This document shows, in pieces, positions 18,101 to 27,080 of a stretch of 64,000 nucleotides of DNA; position 1 is the first letter of the stretch; each line of letters opens with the position of its first letter. Under the pieces are notes generated by a model. It was not told the DNA's origin. It worked only from the letters and a program-made list of their open reading frames with translations, and made no database searches. The stretch is from Thermoleophilia bacterium (GTDB lineage: Bacteria; Actinomycetota; Thermoleophilia; RBG-16-64-13), in the NCBI GenBank assembly GCA_027493445.1, contig JAOSKU010000001.1, forward strand, positions 3,545,845-3,609,844. The letters run 5' to 3'. A program made the position numbers and the translations under genes.

Positions 18101-18826
18101 ATGACCGTGCTGCTCGAGGCCGAGCACCTGACGAAGTCCTACGGGGCTTTGAAAGTGGTCGACGACCTCAGCGTCTCCCTGGATGCCGGGGAGGCGCTGG
18201 GGGTCGTCGGGCCGAACGGGGCGGGCAAGACCACCATGCTCAACCTCATTACCGGCACCGTGCACCCCGACGCCGGCCGCATTGTGTTCGCGGGCAGTGA
18301 CATCTCCCACGCGGCGCCCCACGAGCGCTGCCACGCGGGCATCGGTCGGACCTACCAGATCCCTCGGCCATTCGAGGGGATGACGGTGTTCGAGAACGTC
18401 CTGGTGGGAGGCACTTTCGGCCGGAGGCATAACGAGCGCGAGTCGTACGACGCCTGCGCCCTGGCGCTTCACCGGACGGGCCTGTTGCCACGATCCAACA
18501 CCCTCGCCGGCAACCTGACCCTGCTCGAACGCAAACGACTGGAGCTTGCGCGGGCGCTGGCCACCGATCCGCGGGTGCTTCTCCTGGACGAGATCGCTGG
18601 TGGCCTCACCGAGCACGAGGTCCATTCGCTGGTAGCCACCATTAAGAGCCTCGGGGCCGAGGGCCTCAGCATCATATGGATCGAGCACATCGTACACGCG
18701 CTCCTTGCCGTGGTGGATAGGCTCCTGGCCATCGACTTCGGGCGCAAAGTGGCGGATGGAGAACCCGCCGTGGTGATCAACAGTCCCGAGGTGCGGGATG
18801 TCTATCTGGGCAGCGAAGCGGAATGA
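18101..18826 (+). CDS. ABC importer ATPase, LivG-like
   Basis: This 241-residue ATPase has Walker A GPNGAGKTT (about 38-46), Walker B RVLLLDE and the switch His in IEHIV. The LSGGQ signature is degenerate (NLTLLERKRLELARAL), which is common in LivG-type subunits of branched-chain-type importers. It would power uptake together with the LivF-like partner, whose start overlaps its stop (ATGA). The 75-base gap after the binding-protein gene has no strong terminator. Confidence 0.9.
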   Translation: MTVLLEAEHLTKSYGALKVVDDLSVSLDAGEALGVVGPNGAGKTTMLNLITGTVHPDAGRIVFAGSDISHAAPHERCHAGIGRTYQIPRPFEGMTVFENVLVGGTFGRRHNERESYDACALALHRTGLLPRSNTLAGNLTLLERKRLELARALATDPRVLLLDEIAGGLTEHEVHSLVATIKSLGAEGLSIIWIEHIVHALLAVVDRLLAIDFGRKVADGEPAVVINSPEVRDVYLGSEAE

Positions 18827-19521
18827 GCCTGCTCGAACTTGCTGACATCTCGGCCGGCTACGGCAGTTTTCAGGCCCTGTTCAACGTGTCGTTGAGCGTC
18901 GAGGAGGGCGAGACGCTGGCCATCATCGGCGCGAACGGCGCTGGTAAGTCGACCTTGCTCAAGACCATCGCGGGCCTCTTGCGCACCGCCGCGGAGAAGG
19001 TGCGTTTCGACGGCCGTCCGATCGGTGATCTGCCCGCCTTCGAGCGGGTCTCTCTCGGCATCGCCCTCGTGCCCGAAGGCCGGTGGATCTTCCCCAGCCT
19101 CAGCGTGCACGAGAATCTGCTGGTTGGGGCTCACTCACGCCGAACAGGTGCCTGGACCACCGACAAGGTCTACGAGCTGTTCCCACTGCTGGGCAGGATC
19201 AGAGACCACCAGGCATCGAGTCTTTCGGGGGGCGAGCAGCAAACCCTGGCCATCGGCAGGGGCCTGATGTCGAACCCGCGCCTCCTCCTACTAGACGAGG
19301 TATCGCTCGGTCTCGCTCCCATCGTGGTGGCCGAGCTGTACCGGGCCATACCAGCCATCGCCGCTTCCGGGACCACCGTGCTGGTTGTGGAGCAGGACAT
19401 CGGACAGGCCCTCAAGGTGGCCGACCGGGTGGCCTGCCTGCTGGAAGGCAGTGTGGCCCTGCAGGGGCTCGCTGGAGAGATCACCCGGGAGCAGATCTCC
19501 CGGGCCTACTTTGGAATGTGA
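18823..19521 (+). CDS. ABC importer ATPase, LivF-like
   Basis: The 232-residue ATPase has Walker A GANGAGKST, a clean LSGGEQQ signature, Walker B RLLLLDEVSLGLAP and the LivF-typical block LVPEGRWIFPSLSVHENL. It pairs with the preceding LivG-like subunit. Start and stop are tightly packed: it overlaps the previous gene and is followed by the permease after 3 bases. Confidence 0.92.
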   Translation: MSLLELADISAGYGSFQALFNVSLSVEEGETLAIIGANGAGKSTLLKTIAGLLRTAAEKVRFDGRPIGDLPAFERVSLGIALVPEGRWIFPSLSVHENLLVGAHSRRTGAWTTDKVYELFPLLGRIRDHQASSLSGGEQQTLAIGRGLMSNPRLLLLDEVSLGLAPIVVAELYRAIPAIAASGTTVLVVEQDIGQALKVADRVACLLEGSVALQGLAGEITREQISRAYFGM

Positions 19522-19524
19522 CGG

Positions 19525-20394
19525 GTGGCCTGGGTCAATGACATCATCCAGGGGATCCTTCTGGGCGGTCTCTATGCTTTGTTCGCGGCCGGCCTATCCC
19601 TCATCTTCGGCGTCATGCGGCTGGTTAACCTGGCCCACGGCGACCTCAGCCTGCTGGCCGCATACGCGGCCTTGGTCATCGTAGGGCCCCTCGACATCAA
19701 CCCCTTCCTCTCCATCCTGGCCGTGATGCTCCTCCTGGCCGTCTTCGGCTATGTGCTGCAGCGGGGCCTCCTGAACCACGCGCTGGACGCCGGCCCCCTA
19801 CCGCCCATCCTTGCGACCTTCGGCCTTTCGGTCGTTATCCAGAACCTGCTGCTGGAGGGCTTCTCGGCCGACAGCAAGGGTCTGGACGCGGGCCGCATCG
19901 AGCATCAGGCCATCACTCTCAGCGATCAGCTGGCTATCGGGTGGTTCCCGCTGATCACGACCCTGACCGCGGTCGTTGTCCTGCTGGGCCTGTCGCTGTT
20001 TCTGGGGCGTACGAGGATGGGGCGGGCTTTCCGGGCCACCTCCGACAACCAGCAGGCCGCACAGCTCATGGGGATCGACAACCGCTACCTCTACGGACTG
20101 GCCATGGCCATCTCGCTCGCCACCGTCGCCATCGCTGGAGTGTTCATCGGTATCCGCACCACCTTCAGCCCCAGCGTGGGGCCGGCCCGGTTGATCTTCG
20201 CGTACGAGTCAGTAATCATGGGCGGTCTCGGCTCCCTGTGGGGGACACTGGTGGGCGGTATGCTGCTGGGAGTCGCGCAGACGCTAGGCTCCCATCTCTC
20301 TCCCGGCTGGGGCGTGCTCGCGGGGAACCTCTTGTTCCTGGCCGTCTTGGCTTTCAGGCCCCAAGGACTGTTCGCGAAGCAGGTGCACGAGTGA
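19525..20394 (+). CDS. ABC importer permease, LivH-like
   Basis: The 289-residue membrane protein has about eight hydrophobic segments. LivH family blocks are GGLYALFAAGLSLIFGVMRL at the N-terminus, NLAHGDL, GRAFRATSDNQQAAQLMGID (the cytoplasmic coupling loop) and a C-terminal FRPQGLFAK. The GTG start at 19525 lies 3 bases after the LivF-like stop. It forms half of the transmembrane channel. Confidence 0.9.
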   Translation: MAWVNDIIQGILLGGLYALFAAGLSLIFGVMRLVNLAHGDLSLLAAYAALVIVGPLDINPFLSILAVMLLLAVFGYVLQRGLLNHALDAGPLPPILATFGLSVVIQNLLLEGFSADSKGLDAGRIEHQAITLSDQLAIGWFPLITTLTAVVVLLGLSLFLGRTRMGRAFRATSDNQQAAQLMGIDNRYLYGLAMAISLATVAIAGVFIGIRTTFSPSVGPARLIFAYESVIMGGLGSLWGTLVGGMLLGVAQTLGSHLSPGWGVLAGNLLFLAVLAFRPQGLFAKQVHE

Positions 20395-21461
20395 GCCGGC
20401 CGGCGGTACGCGTCGAACGGCACACACGGGCGAGTCGCACCGCCCTGCCTGCTGCCGCGGTGGTCGTGGCGATCGCCGCGAGCGTGCCCTTGTGGGGTTC
20501 GTCGAACCTGATGAAGACGGCGGTCTCGTTTCTCACCCTGCTTGCCCTTGCCCAGATGTGGAACCTCCTTGCGGGCTACGGGGGGCTGTTGTCGGTGGGG
20601 CAGCAGGCGTACGTGGGATTGGGAGCCTACGCCCTCTGGGCTCTTTCCGAGAGGGCTGGCATCAACCCCTTCCTGGCCGTCCCCCTCGCCGGTCTGATCG
20701 CGGCGATCATCGCCGTCCCCACCGCCGCGCTGGCATTCCGGCTGCGGGGCGGGTACTTTGCCGTGGGCACCTGGGTCATCGCCGAGGTGTATCGTCTCCT
20801 GGTGATCAACATCTCCTGGCTGGGAGGGGGCTCGGGAGTGAGTATCACGAGCGTGGGTCGCGTGGACCGAGGCACTCGCGAGGTGGTGGTCTATCTGCTG
20901 GCCCTCGCTGTCGCCACGGGTGCGATCGCTTTCGCTTACGTTCTCTTGCGCTCCCGCCGCGGTCTGGCCCTGACTGCCATCCGCGACGACGAGACGGGAG
21001 CCGAGAGCCTCGGCGTGAACGTGTTCAGGTCGAAGCTTTGGGTGTATATCATCTCCGCGTTTGGCTGCGGAGTGGCTGGAGCCGTCATCTACCTCAATCT
21101 ATTGCGGATCCAGCCCGACGCCGCGTTCGGGCTTCAGTGGAGCGCCCTCATGATCTTCACGGTGGTCATCGGCGGGATCGGTACGCTCGAGGGACCCATC
21201 ATCGGCACAGTCATCTTCTTCACGCTCCAGCAGGTGCTGTCCGACTACGGAACGTGGTACCTGATCCTGTTCGGGGCCGTGGCAGCCCTCATCGCCGTCT
21301 GGGCCAAGCGGGGCATCTGGGGCCTGCTTGTGCGCCGCTGGCCGGTAGACCTGTTCCCGGTGCGCAGGCGTCTCTGCCTGGAGACCGCGTGCTTCCCAGA
21401 GGATGACTCGGCCCCGTCTCCGGCCGGCGACGCCGAAGCCGGCACTATCCGGCAGACGTGA
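20391..21461 (+). CDS. ABC importer permease, LivM-like
   Basis: The 356-residue permease starts at GTG 20391, overlapping the LivH-like stop. Typical LivM blocks are LLSVGQQAYVGLGAYA, the coupling loop TAIRDDETGAESLGVNV and GGIGTLEGPIIG. An unusually long hydrophilic C-terminal tail follows RRWPVDLF. Its last 17 bases overlap the end of the convergent corrinoid gene, so the tail may be a frame artefact or genuinely shared sequence. Confidence 0.9.
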   Translation: MSRPAVRVERHTRASRTALPAAAVVVAIAASVPLWGSSNLMKTAVSFLTLLALAQMWNLLAGYGGLLSVGQQAYVGLGAYALWALSERAGINPFLAVPLAGLIAAIIAVPTAALAFRLRGGYFAVGTWVIAEVYRLLVINISWLGGGSGVSITSVGRVDRGTREVVVYLLALAVATGAIAFAYVLLRSRRGLALTAIRDDETGAESLGVNVFRSKLWVYIISAFGCGVAGAVIYLNLLRIQPDAAFGLQWSALMIFTVVIGGIGTLEGPIIGTVIFFTLQQVLSDYGTWYLILFGAVAALIAVWAKRGIWGLLVRRWPVDLFPVRRRLCLETACFPEDDSAPSPAGDAEAGTIRQT

Positions 21462-22092
21462 TCCGCTGGCAGATGCGCACCCCTTCCAGCGCATCGACGG
21501 TCCAGTAGTCCGCTCCCACGAACTCGCGCACCCGCTCGTCGATGGTCCCCCCACCGATGACGACCGGCACCCGGCGCCCCAGATCGGCGGCGTGCTCGCG
21601 CAGGAGGCCAATCGTCTCCCTCATGCTCTGGTAGGAGGCGGTGATCAGACCGGAGAGGCCCACCACGTCCGGCTGAAAGGCTCGCGCTTCTTCCACGAAC
21701 CGTTTCGGCGAGACATCCACGCCGAGGTCGGTGACCGTGAACCCGAAGCTGCGTAGCGCCGTTCCCACGAGGTTCTTGCCGATGTTGTGGATGTCCCCCG
21801 CAACCGTGCCCAGCAGCACCTTCCCCGAAGCGCTGCCGGCGAGCTCTTGCTCCAGGTCGGACTGGGTGAGGGTCAACACCTGCCGGAATATCTCGCCGGC
21901 CATGATCAGACCGGTGAGGAACACTTCCTCCTGCTCATAGCGCTCGCCCACGCCCCGCATGCCGCGTTCACAGGCTTGGACGACGGCCAAGGCGCTCGTG
22001 CTGTCCGCGAGGGCTTCCTTGACCAGAGCGAGCACCGTCTGCTCGTCGAGAGCGGTCATGGCCAGGGTCAGAGTCTCCAGACGATCATCCAT
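21445..22092 (-). CDS. Methyltransferase corrinoid protein, second copy
   Basis: The 215-residue protein has the helical cap (RYEQEEVFLTGLIMAGEIFRQ) and the cobalamin-binding motif GDIHNIGKNLV with the lower-ligand His, and VVIGGGTIDERV near the end. It differs clearly from the other two corrinoid proteins in the window, so it is probably dedicated to another methyltransferase. ATG 22092 follows GAGGAGG and overlaps the stop of the GntR gene, implying cotranscription and coupled translation with the regulator. Confidence 0.88.
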   Translation of the reverse strand: MDDRLETLTLAMTALDEQTVLALVKEALADSTSALAVVQACERGMRGVGERYEQEEVFLTGLIMAGEIFRQVLTLTQSDLEQELAGSASGKVLLGTVAGDIHNIGKNLVGTALRSFGFTVTDLGVDVSPKRFVEEARAFQPDVVGLSGLITASYQSMRETIGLLREHAADLGRRVPVVIGGGTIDERVREFVGADYWTVDALEGVRICQRITSAG

Positions 22093-22937
22093 CACGCCTC
22101 CTCATGACCTCGGGCGTAACGATCGGCGCCCACATGGGTACTCAGCCGGAAGAGGTCCGAGCGGCAGAGGAACCATCCCCAGCTGACCGGTTTTCCATCG
22201 AAGTCGTTGAACACGTGCTCCAGACAGAAGGCCGGCGAACCGGGCGGCATGCGCAGAAGCTCGGCGGCCCGCGATCCCAGAGCCGTGGCCTGAATAGTGA
22301 GATCCCCGCTGGGAAGCCCCGCGCTTTCCGTGCCTCGCAGCAGCCCCTCCAGCGATGTGACCTGCAGCAGCGCCTCCACCAGCGGGCGGGTTTCGTCGTA
22401 GATGAGATGCTCCCGGTGGTAGACGATGGGCACTTCTTCCCGCAGGAGGAGACGCCTCAGGTAGACCGTGCGGGCGCCCGCCGCTATCTTGAGCACGGCC
22501 GCGACCTCGGCGGTTGCGGGGATGATGGACGCCTCCAGCAGCTGGACGTCCACCTCGCCGCCGGAGGCCCACTGATCGGTGACCTCCTGAAGCCGGAAGA
22601 CGGCTTCGCCCAGATCGAGGGATCGAACGAAGGTCCCCCTGCCCCGGGTGGTGGTGACCAGCCCGCGATCGATGAGGATATTGACGGCGCGCCGGACGGT
22701 CATGGGACTCACCGAGAACTCATCGCGCAGCTGCCTTTCGGTGGGGAGCTGGCCCCCGGGCCGGTAGACTCCTCTCGCGATCCGCGAGGTCAGGGTATTC
22801 ACGATCCGCTCGTACGCCGGTCCCGCGGTAGGCCCGTCCGGCCAGCGCCGCCGCTCCCCTGCGTGTGCTGGGTCGCGCGCCGGGCGAATTCCTGGCTCGC
22901 TGGTCGCTGTACCTGGGTGCTCGGTCGAGTCGCTCAT
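22092..22937 (-). CDS. GntR-family regulator, HutC/UTRA type
   Basis: From ATG 22937 the protein is 281 residues. The winged helix (ARGVYRPGGQLPTERQL, then SVSPMTVRRAVNILIDRGLV and TRGRGTFV) is followed by a UTRA ligand domain (about residues 130-270) with RRLLLREEVPIVYHREHL. UTRA domains bind small metabolites. A start 14 codons further upstream is possible but would overlap the operator region. It is divergent from the third corrinoid gene, and the AT-rich palindromes at 23002 and 16438 are the natural targets; ligand is probably the methylated substrate or a product (inference). Confidence 0.88.
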   Translation of the reverse strand: MSDSTEHPGTATSEPGIRPARDPAHAGERRRWPDGPTAGPAYERIVNTLTSRIARGVYRPGGQLPTERQLRDEFSVSPMTVRRAVNILIDRGLVTTTRGRGTFVRSLDLGEAVFRLQEVTDQWASGGEVDVQLLEASIIPATAEVAAVLKIAAGARTVYLRRLLLREEVPIVYHREHLIYDETRPLVEALLQVTSLEGLLRGTESAGLPSGDLTIQATALGSRAAELLRMPPGSPAFCLEHVFNDFDGKPVSWGWFLCRSDLFRLSTHVGADRYARGHEEA

Positions 22938-22977
22938 CACCGCCGCCGGGAGCCGCTCATCCGCCTGGACTCTAAAC

Positions 22978-23023
22978 ATCTATATATACATCTTGCGGAA
23001 TTATCTATATAAAGGTAGCATAC
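22978..23023. promoter_or_regulatory. Divergent promoter region with GntR-type operator, site 2
   Basis: TATCT-ATATAA-AGGTA (23002-23017) copies the site-1 operator with one arm mismatch, and a partial copy (ATCTATATATAC) lies at 22979-22990. On the plus strand TTGCGG (22993-22998) and TAGCAT (23016-23021) flank the operator at 17-base spacing. On the minus strand GATAAT offers a -10 for gntR. Binding would shut both the regulator gene and the corrinoid-UroD pair. Confidence 0.55.
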
Positions 23024-23074
23024 CCGCAACTCCCGTGCGGGGAAGCGCCGGGGCACTCTCGAGGAGGGACAGCT

Positions 23075-23707
23075 TTGACCACCCACGTCTTGGTCCAGGC
23101 ATTGGGAGACCTCGAGGAAGCAGCGGTCCTCGAGCAGGTGCAGCGGGAGCTCGCGGATGGGGTCCCCGCGCTCACCGTTCTCGAGGAGCTCCAAAAGGGC
23201 ATGGTCCTCGTTGGTGAGCGGTTCGAGTGCGACGAGTACTTCCTCTCCGAGCTCATATTCGCGGCCGACATCTTCAAGCAAGCCAACTCCTATCTCGCTA
23301 TCGATCTCGAGCAGCGGGCGGGCCGCATGATAGGCGCCATGGTGCTCGGGACCGTCAAGAACGACATTCACGATTTCGGTAAGGATATCGTGGGAATGGT
23401 GCTGCGGTCGAACGGCATCGAGGTGGTCGACCTGGGCGTGAACGTGGGGTACGAGCGCTTCGTGGAAGCCGTGGAGGAGCACAAGCCGGGGCTGGTGGGC
23501 ATCTCCTGCCTCTTGACCACGGTCTACGAGGACATGAAGGCTACCATCGACGCTTTGAAGGCCGCCGGGCTCCGCGATCAAGTGAAGATCCTCATTGGCG
23601 GCGGTCCCACCGATCAGGTGGTGGCCGATTATGTGGGCGCCGACGCCTGCTGCCGCAACGCCCAGGAGGCGGTGGACGCGGCCAAACGGCTCTTGGGGGT
23701 GGGCTGA
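23075..23707 (+). CDS. Methyltransferase corrinoid protein, third copy
   Basis: The 210-residue protein shows the cap helices (ECDEYFLSELIFAADIFKQ), the cobalamin motif NDIHDFGKDIVG with the axial His and ILIGGGPTDQVV. The TTG start at 23075 is preceded by GAGGAGGGA. It is followed one base later by a UroD-type methyltransferase gene, its likely partner. Expression should be under the GntR operator directly upstream. Confidence 0.9.
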   Translation: MTTHVLVQALGDLEEAAVLEQVQRELADGVPALTVLEELQKGMVLVGERFECDEYFLSELIFAADIFKQANSYLAIDLEQRAGRMIGAMVLGTVKNDIHDFGKDIVGMVLRSNGIEVVDLGVNVGYERFVEAVEEHKPGLVGISCLLTTVYEDMKATIDALKAAGLRDQVKILIGGGPTDQVVADYVGADACCRNAQEAVDAAKRLLGVG

Positions 23708-23708
23708 C

Positions 23709-24818
23709 ATGGGGGACATGACGGGACTTCTCGAGCAGCGCAGACGACTTCTGCGCGACACAGTGGCCTTGAGGCAGACGCAACGGGTGCCGGTGGTTCC
23801 CCTCGCAAACGCCTTCACCGTCAAGGTGGTGGGGGTCTCCCTGAAGGACTTCTGCGCCGACCCCGTGCTGGCCTACGAGACGATCATCCAGGGACTGACG
23901 AGCCTGGGTGAGATCGACGCCACGCAGCAGCCTGGGTACAGTCCCTGGCTGCTCCAGCTGCTATGGAACTCCAGAGTCAAGGTCCCGGGCGTCGACCTGC
24001 CGGACGACACGCTCTGGCAGGTTGAAGAGCTCGAGCTCATCACCCCGGAGGACTACGACACCATCATCGATGGGGGCTACGGAGCTTTCCTCGAGCGATT
24101 CTACGCCGAAACCTTGGGCGACCCGCTCGTCAAAGTGGGGCCGTATATGGAATCGGCCCCGGCGGCGGTGGCGGCCTGGGAAGCGAAGGGCCTTCCGGTG
24201 TTGGCGTCGGGGGTTGTCACCATACCCTTCGAGGCCTTGTGCGGCGGTCGCTCCCTGCGGGCCTTCGTGCTGGACCTCATCCGCATGCCGGATAGGGTCC
24301 AGGCGGCCATGGACGCCATGATGCCGGCCATGATCGAGGGAGCTAGGGGAATGCTGCGCGCCTTCCCGACGGCCATGGGTGTGTGGGTAGGCGGTTGGAG
24401 GACCGCGAGCCAGTTCCTGTCCCCAACGCTTTGGGAGCGTTTCGTCTTCCCCTACTACACGACCATGGTGGATGTCGTGCTGGAGGAAGGGGGGATCCCG
24501 GTGCTTCATTTCGACGCCAACTGGAACCGCGACCTCGAGCGTCTGCGGGAGCTGCCCGCCAAGAAGTGCATCTTGTCCACGGACGGCGCCACCAACATCC
24601 GCAGGGCCAAAGAGCTGTTGGGGGACCGCATGTGCCTCATGGGGGACACGCCGGCCCCTCTGCTCACCCTGGGGACGCCCGACGAGGTGTACGACTACGC
24701 TTCGGCGTTGATTCGCGACCTCGGCCCGACCGGCTTCATCCTGTCATCGGGCTGTGACATCCCGTACAGCGCGCAGATCGAGAACGTACGGGCTCTGATC
24801 GCGGCGGCGAACGACTGA
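23709..24818 (+). CDS. UroD-family corrinoid methyltransferase, second copy
   Basis: The 369-residue UroD/MtaA-superfamily protein has WLLQLLWNSRV, FLSPTLWERFVFPYY and STDGATNIRRAKELLGDRM. At the zinc site the His is present (His267 in VLHFDANW) but the Cys two residues on is Asp269; the later Cys349 (SSGCDIP) is kept. This differs from both MtaA and the other UroD-type protein here, so the two probably serve different substrates or half-reactions. ATG 23709 or 23718 could start it. A strong terminator follows immediately. Confidence 0.82.
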   Translation: MGDMTGLLEQRRRLLRDTVALRQTQRVPVVPLANAFTVKVVGVSLKDFCADPVLAYETIIQGLTSLGEIDATQQPGYSPWLLQLLWNSRVKVPGVDLPDDTLWQVEELELITPEDYDTIIDGGYGAFLERFYAETLGDPLVKVGPYMESAPAAVAAWEAKGLPVLASGVVTIPFEALCGGRSLRAFVLDLIRMPDRVQAAMDAMMPAMIEGARGMLRAFPTAMGVWVGGWRTASQFLSPTLWERFVFPYYTTMVDVVLEEGGIPVLHFDANWNRDLERLRELPAKKCILSTDGATNIRRAKELLGDRMCLMGDTPAPLLTLGTPDEVYDYASALIRDLGPTGFILSSGCDIPYSAQIENVRALIAAAND

Positions 24819-24846
24819 GGGGCCGGGGTGACCCCGGCCCCTCTTT
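24819..24846 (+). terminator. Rho-independent terminator after the corrinoid-UroD pair
   Basis: A perfect 10-base stem GGGGCCGGGG / CCCCGGCCCC with a TGA loop is followed by TCTTT. It starts directly after the stop codon at 24816-24818. Confidence 0.8.
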
Positions 24847-24897
24847 CACACATGAGCACACTCGGCGCGCCCGCGCTCTGCGCGCGCTCTAACGTGG

Positions 24898-25374
24898 CTA
24901 CGCGCTAGGGCGTGGTTCCCATGCTCGATCACCTTCGAGCAGACGTCCGAGCGACTCGCGGAAGTGCCCGCGATCCTCGTCTTCGAACGGGGCCGGCCCG
25001 CGGGTGCGACCTCCGGCTCGTCGAAGTCGCTGCTCGGCGTGGCGGACGGCGAGCTCGGCGTCGATGGTGACCATGGAGAATACGCGACCCCTTGGGCTGA
25101 CCGCCTGGGATCCCCGGCCGAGCGCCATGGCGGCGAGGCCGGTGTCGCCGGTCACCACCACGTCGCCGGGAGAGAGTCTCTCGACGATGGCGAAATCGGC
25201 AGCGTCGCGCCCGGTGCCTACCTGAATCACCTGCACCCCCGGCCGGGAGGCGTAGGAAGCGAGGTTCTGCGATTCGTTCCCGACGAGCACCACCGGCACG
25301 CGATGTGCGCGGGCGACGGAGATGGCGTCCCGTGTGACAGGGCAGGCATCGGCATCGACATAGAGGGTAATCAT
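24898..25374 (-). CDS. UPF0178 (YaiI/YqxD, DUF188) family protein
   Basis: The 158-residue protein begins MITLYVDADACPV and contains DAADFAIVE and VVTGDTGLAAMAL, the conserved acidic motifs of the UPF0178 family, whose fold resembles PIN-type nucleases. The biochemical role is not established. ATG 25374 was chosen because the conserved domain begins there; the longer upstream frame is low-complexity. It is convergent with the UroD gene across the terminator. Confidence 0.85.
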   Translation of the reverse strand: MITLYVDADACPVTRDAISVARAHRVPVVLVGNESQNLASYASRPGVQVIQVGTGRDAADFAIVERLSPGDVVVTGDTGLAAMALGRGSQAVSPRGRVFSMVTIDAELAVRHAEQRLRRAGGRTRGPAPFEDEDRGHFRESLGRLLEGDRAWEPRPSA

Positions 25375-25733
25375 CCCCGGACGATATCGCAAAGACAGTC
25401 GGCCGGCCACCGGCCCCGGAGAGTCAGGGCCGGGTCTCAGCACTCGTTCATGACCAATTCGCCGGCTGCCGCGGCCGTATTGGGAGGAGCGGTGCGCCGT
25501 CCTCGCCCCGCGCGAGGTCTGCTCGATACCCCGGTGGGGTACTACGTCAGTGTGAGTAGCTTCCTCGATACGCGTAGCCCCGGAGGGCGGTCCGTGGTCC
25601 CCTGCCTCGTCCGTACCCCCCCTCCGCGTTGCGGAGCCCCCCCGCGGGCCATCGGGGCATGGCTGACCGCCTGCGGTACGGGCGCGGGGAGACGGTTCGT
25701 TCTGGTCGAGCATCGAGCGCTGGCAGGCGGGTT
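25375..25733. other. Intergenic region without a supported gene
   Basis: This 359-base stretch lies between divergent genes. Open frames on both strands are extensions of neighbours or low-complexity and match no family I know. It contains long C runs near 25617 and 25639. Promoters for both flanking genes presumably lie here, but I could not identify convincing boxes. Confidence 0.5.
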
Positions 25734-27043
25734 ATGACGAATTCGGCGGACTACTCCTCGCGGCGCGTCGTCGTCGGCTACCTGAGCGTCTCCACGCTCT
25801 TCACGCTCGCCTCCTCCCTGATCTGGGCGATCAATACCATCTTCCTGATCCGGAATGGCGGGCTCAGCATATTTGAGGTCATGATCGTGAACGCCGTTTT
25901 CACAGTCGGGCAGATGGCGTTCGAGGTGCCTACCGGCGTGGTGGCCGACACCATCGGGCGCAAGGCCTCGCTCCTTTTCTGCATGGTCACCCTCATGCTC
26001 TCAACCTTGCTCTATGTGGCCACCCCGGTCTGGGGGCTGGGGATCTGGGGCTTCATGGGTGCCAGCGTCATCCTGGGCCTGGGTTTCACCTTCCAGACGG
26101 GAGCGCTGGATGCCTGGCTGGTGGACGCGCTGGACGCGACCGGCTGGGAGAAGCCCAAGGAGAAGGTGTTCGCCTGGGGACAGATGGCCTCGGGCGCCGG
26201 CGTGCTGGTGGGTGCACTCTTGGGGGAGTCTTGGGCCAGTTCAGCTTGTCGTGGCCGTATGTGGTCCGGGCGGCGCTACTGGCAGTGGCCTTCCTGGTGG
26301 CGGCCATCCTCGTCCAGGACGTCGGCTTCACCCCCCGGCCCTTGAAGCTCTCTACCTTCGGCCACGAGTCCCGGCGGATCTTCGACGCCGGCGTAACGTA
26401 TGGCTGGCGCAGTCCGATCATCAGGCCGCTTCTCTGGAGCTCCGGGGCAGGCGGGATATTCTTCATCTTCGGCTGGTATGTCTGGCAGCCGTACGTACTC
26501 GAGCTGCTTGGTCGCAACTACGTGTGGCTGCTGGGGGTGGTGACGGCGGCGTTCTCTGTGATGGGCATCGCGGGCAACGCCCTAGTCGGCCGCATCATGC
26601 GCGAGGGGCCGGACCGCCGCGAGCCTTGGCGCGTGCTGGCGGCCGCGGGCTGGCTGAGCGCAGCTCTGACCTTCGGTATCGCGGCCGTCGGGCTGGTGGG
26701 CGGGGGGCCCGGCATCCTACCTGCAGGTGCCGCCATAGTTCTGTGGCTGGCGTTCGGGCTGGTGTTTGGTGTATCGGGTCCCGTGCGTATGGCGTACATC
26801 AATACCTACATCCCCTCCGCTCAACGGGCCACCGTGCTCTCGCTCGACGCGTTCTTCGCCGACGCCGGTGGCGCGGGCGGTCAGCCGGCTCTGGGCTGGT
26901 TATCCGAGCGGGCGTCCATTCCGGTGGCGTGGCTCGTCGGCGGGGCCTTCCTCGCGACCACCCCGCTCCTCTACCGGGCCTCGGGCCGTGCGGTCGGCCG
27001 GCGGGGAGCCGCCGCCGAGACCGTCCTGATCAGGCCAAGCTGA
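25734..27043 (+). CDS. Major facilitator superfamily transporter, one frame break
   Basis: The joined product is 436 residues with about twelve hydrophobic segments. The MFS loop 2-3 signature appears as GVVADTIGRKASLL after FEVPTGVV. The frame breaks in the G run 26222-26226 (one G short); restoring it gives GALLGGVLGQFSLSWPYVVR. ATG 25734 has only a weak ribosome site. Neighbours give no clue to the substrate; exporters of drugs or organic anions are the usual members. Confidence 0.78.
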
Positions 27044-27080
27044 GGGCCCGCGCGGTTCTGGCCGATCATGGTCAACGTTC

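Noticed and set aside
24964..25737. Plus-strand 257-codon frame over the UPF0178 gene and the following gap
   Set aside because: The first part is antisense to UPF0178 and the rest is low-complexity without a ribosome site or family match.
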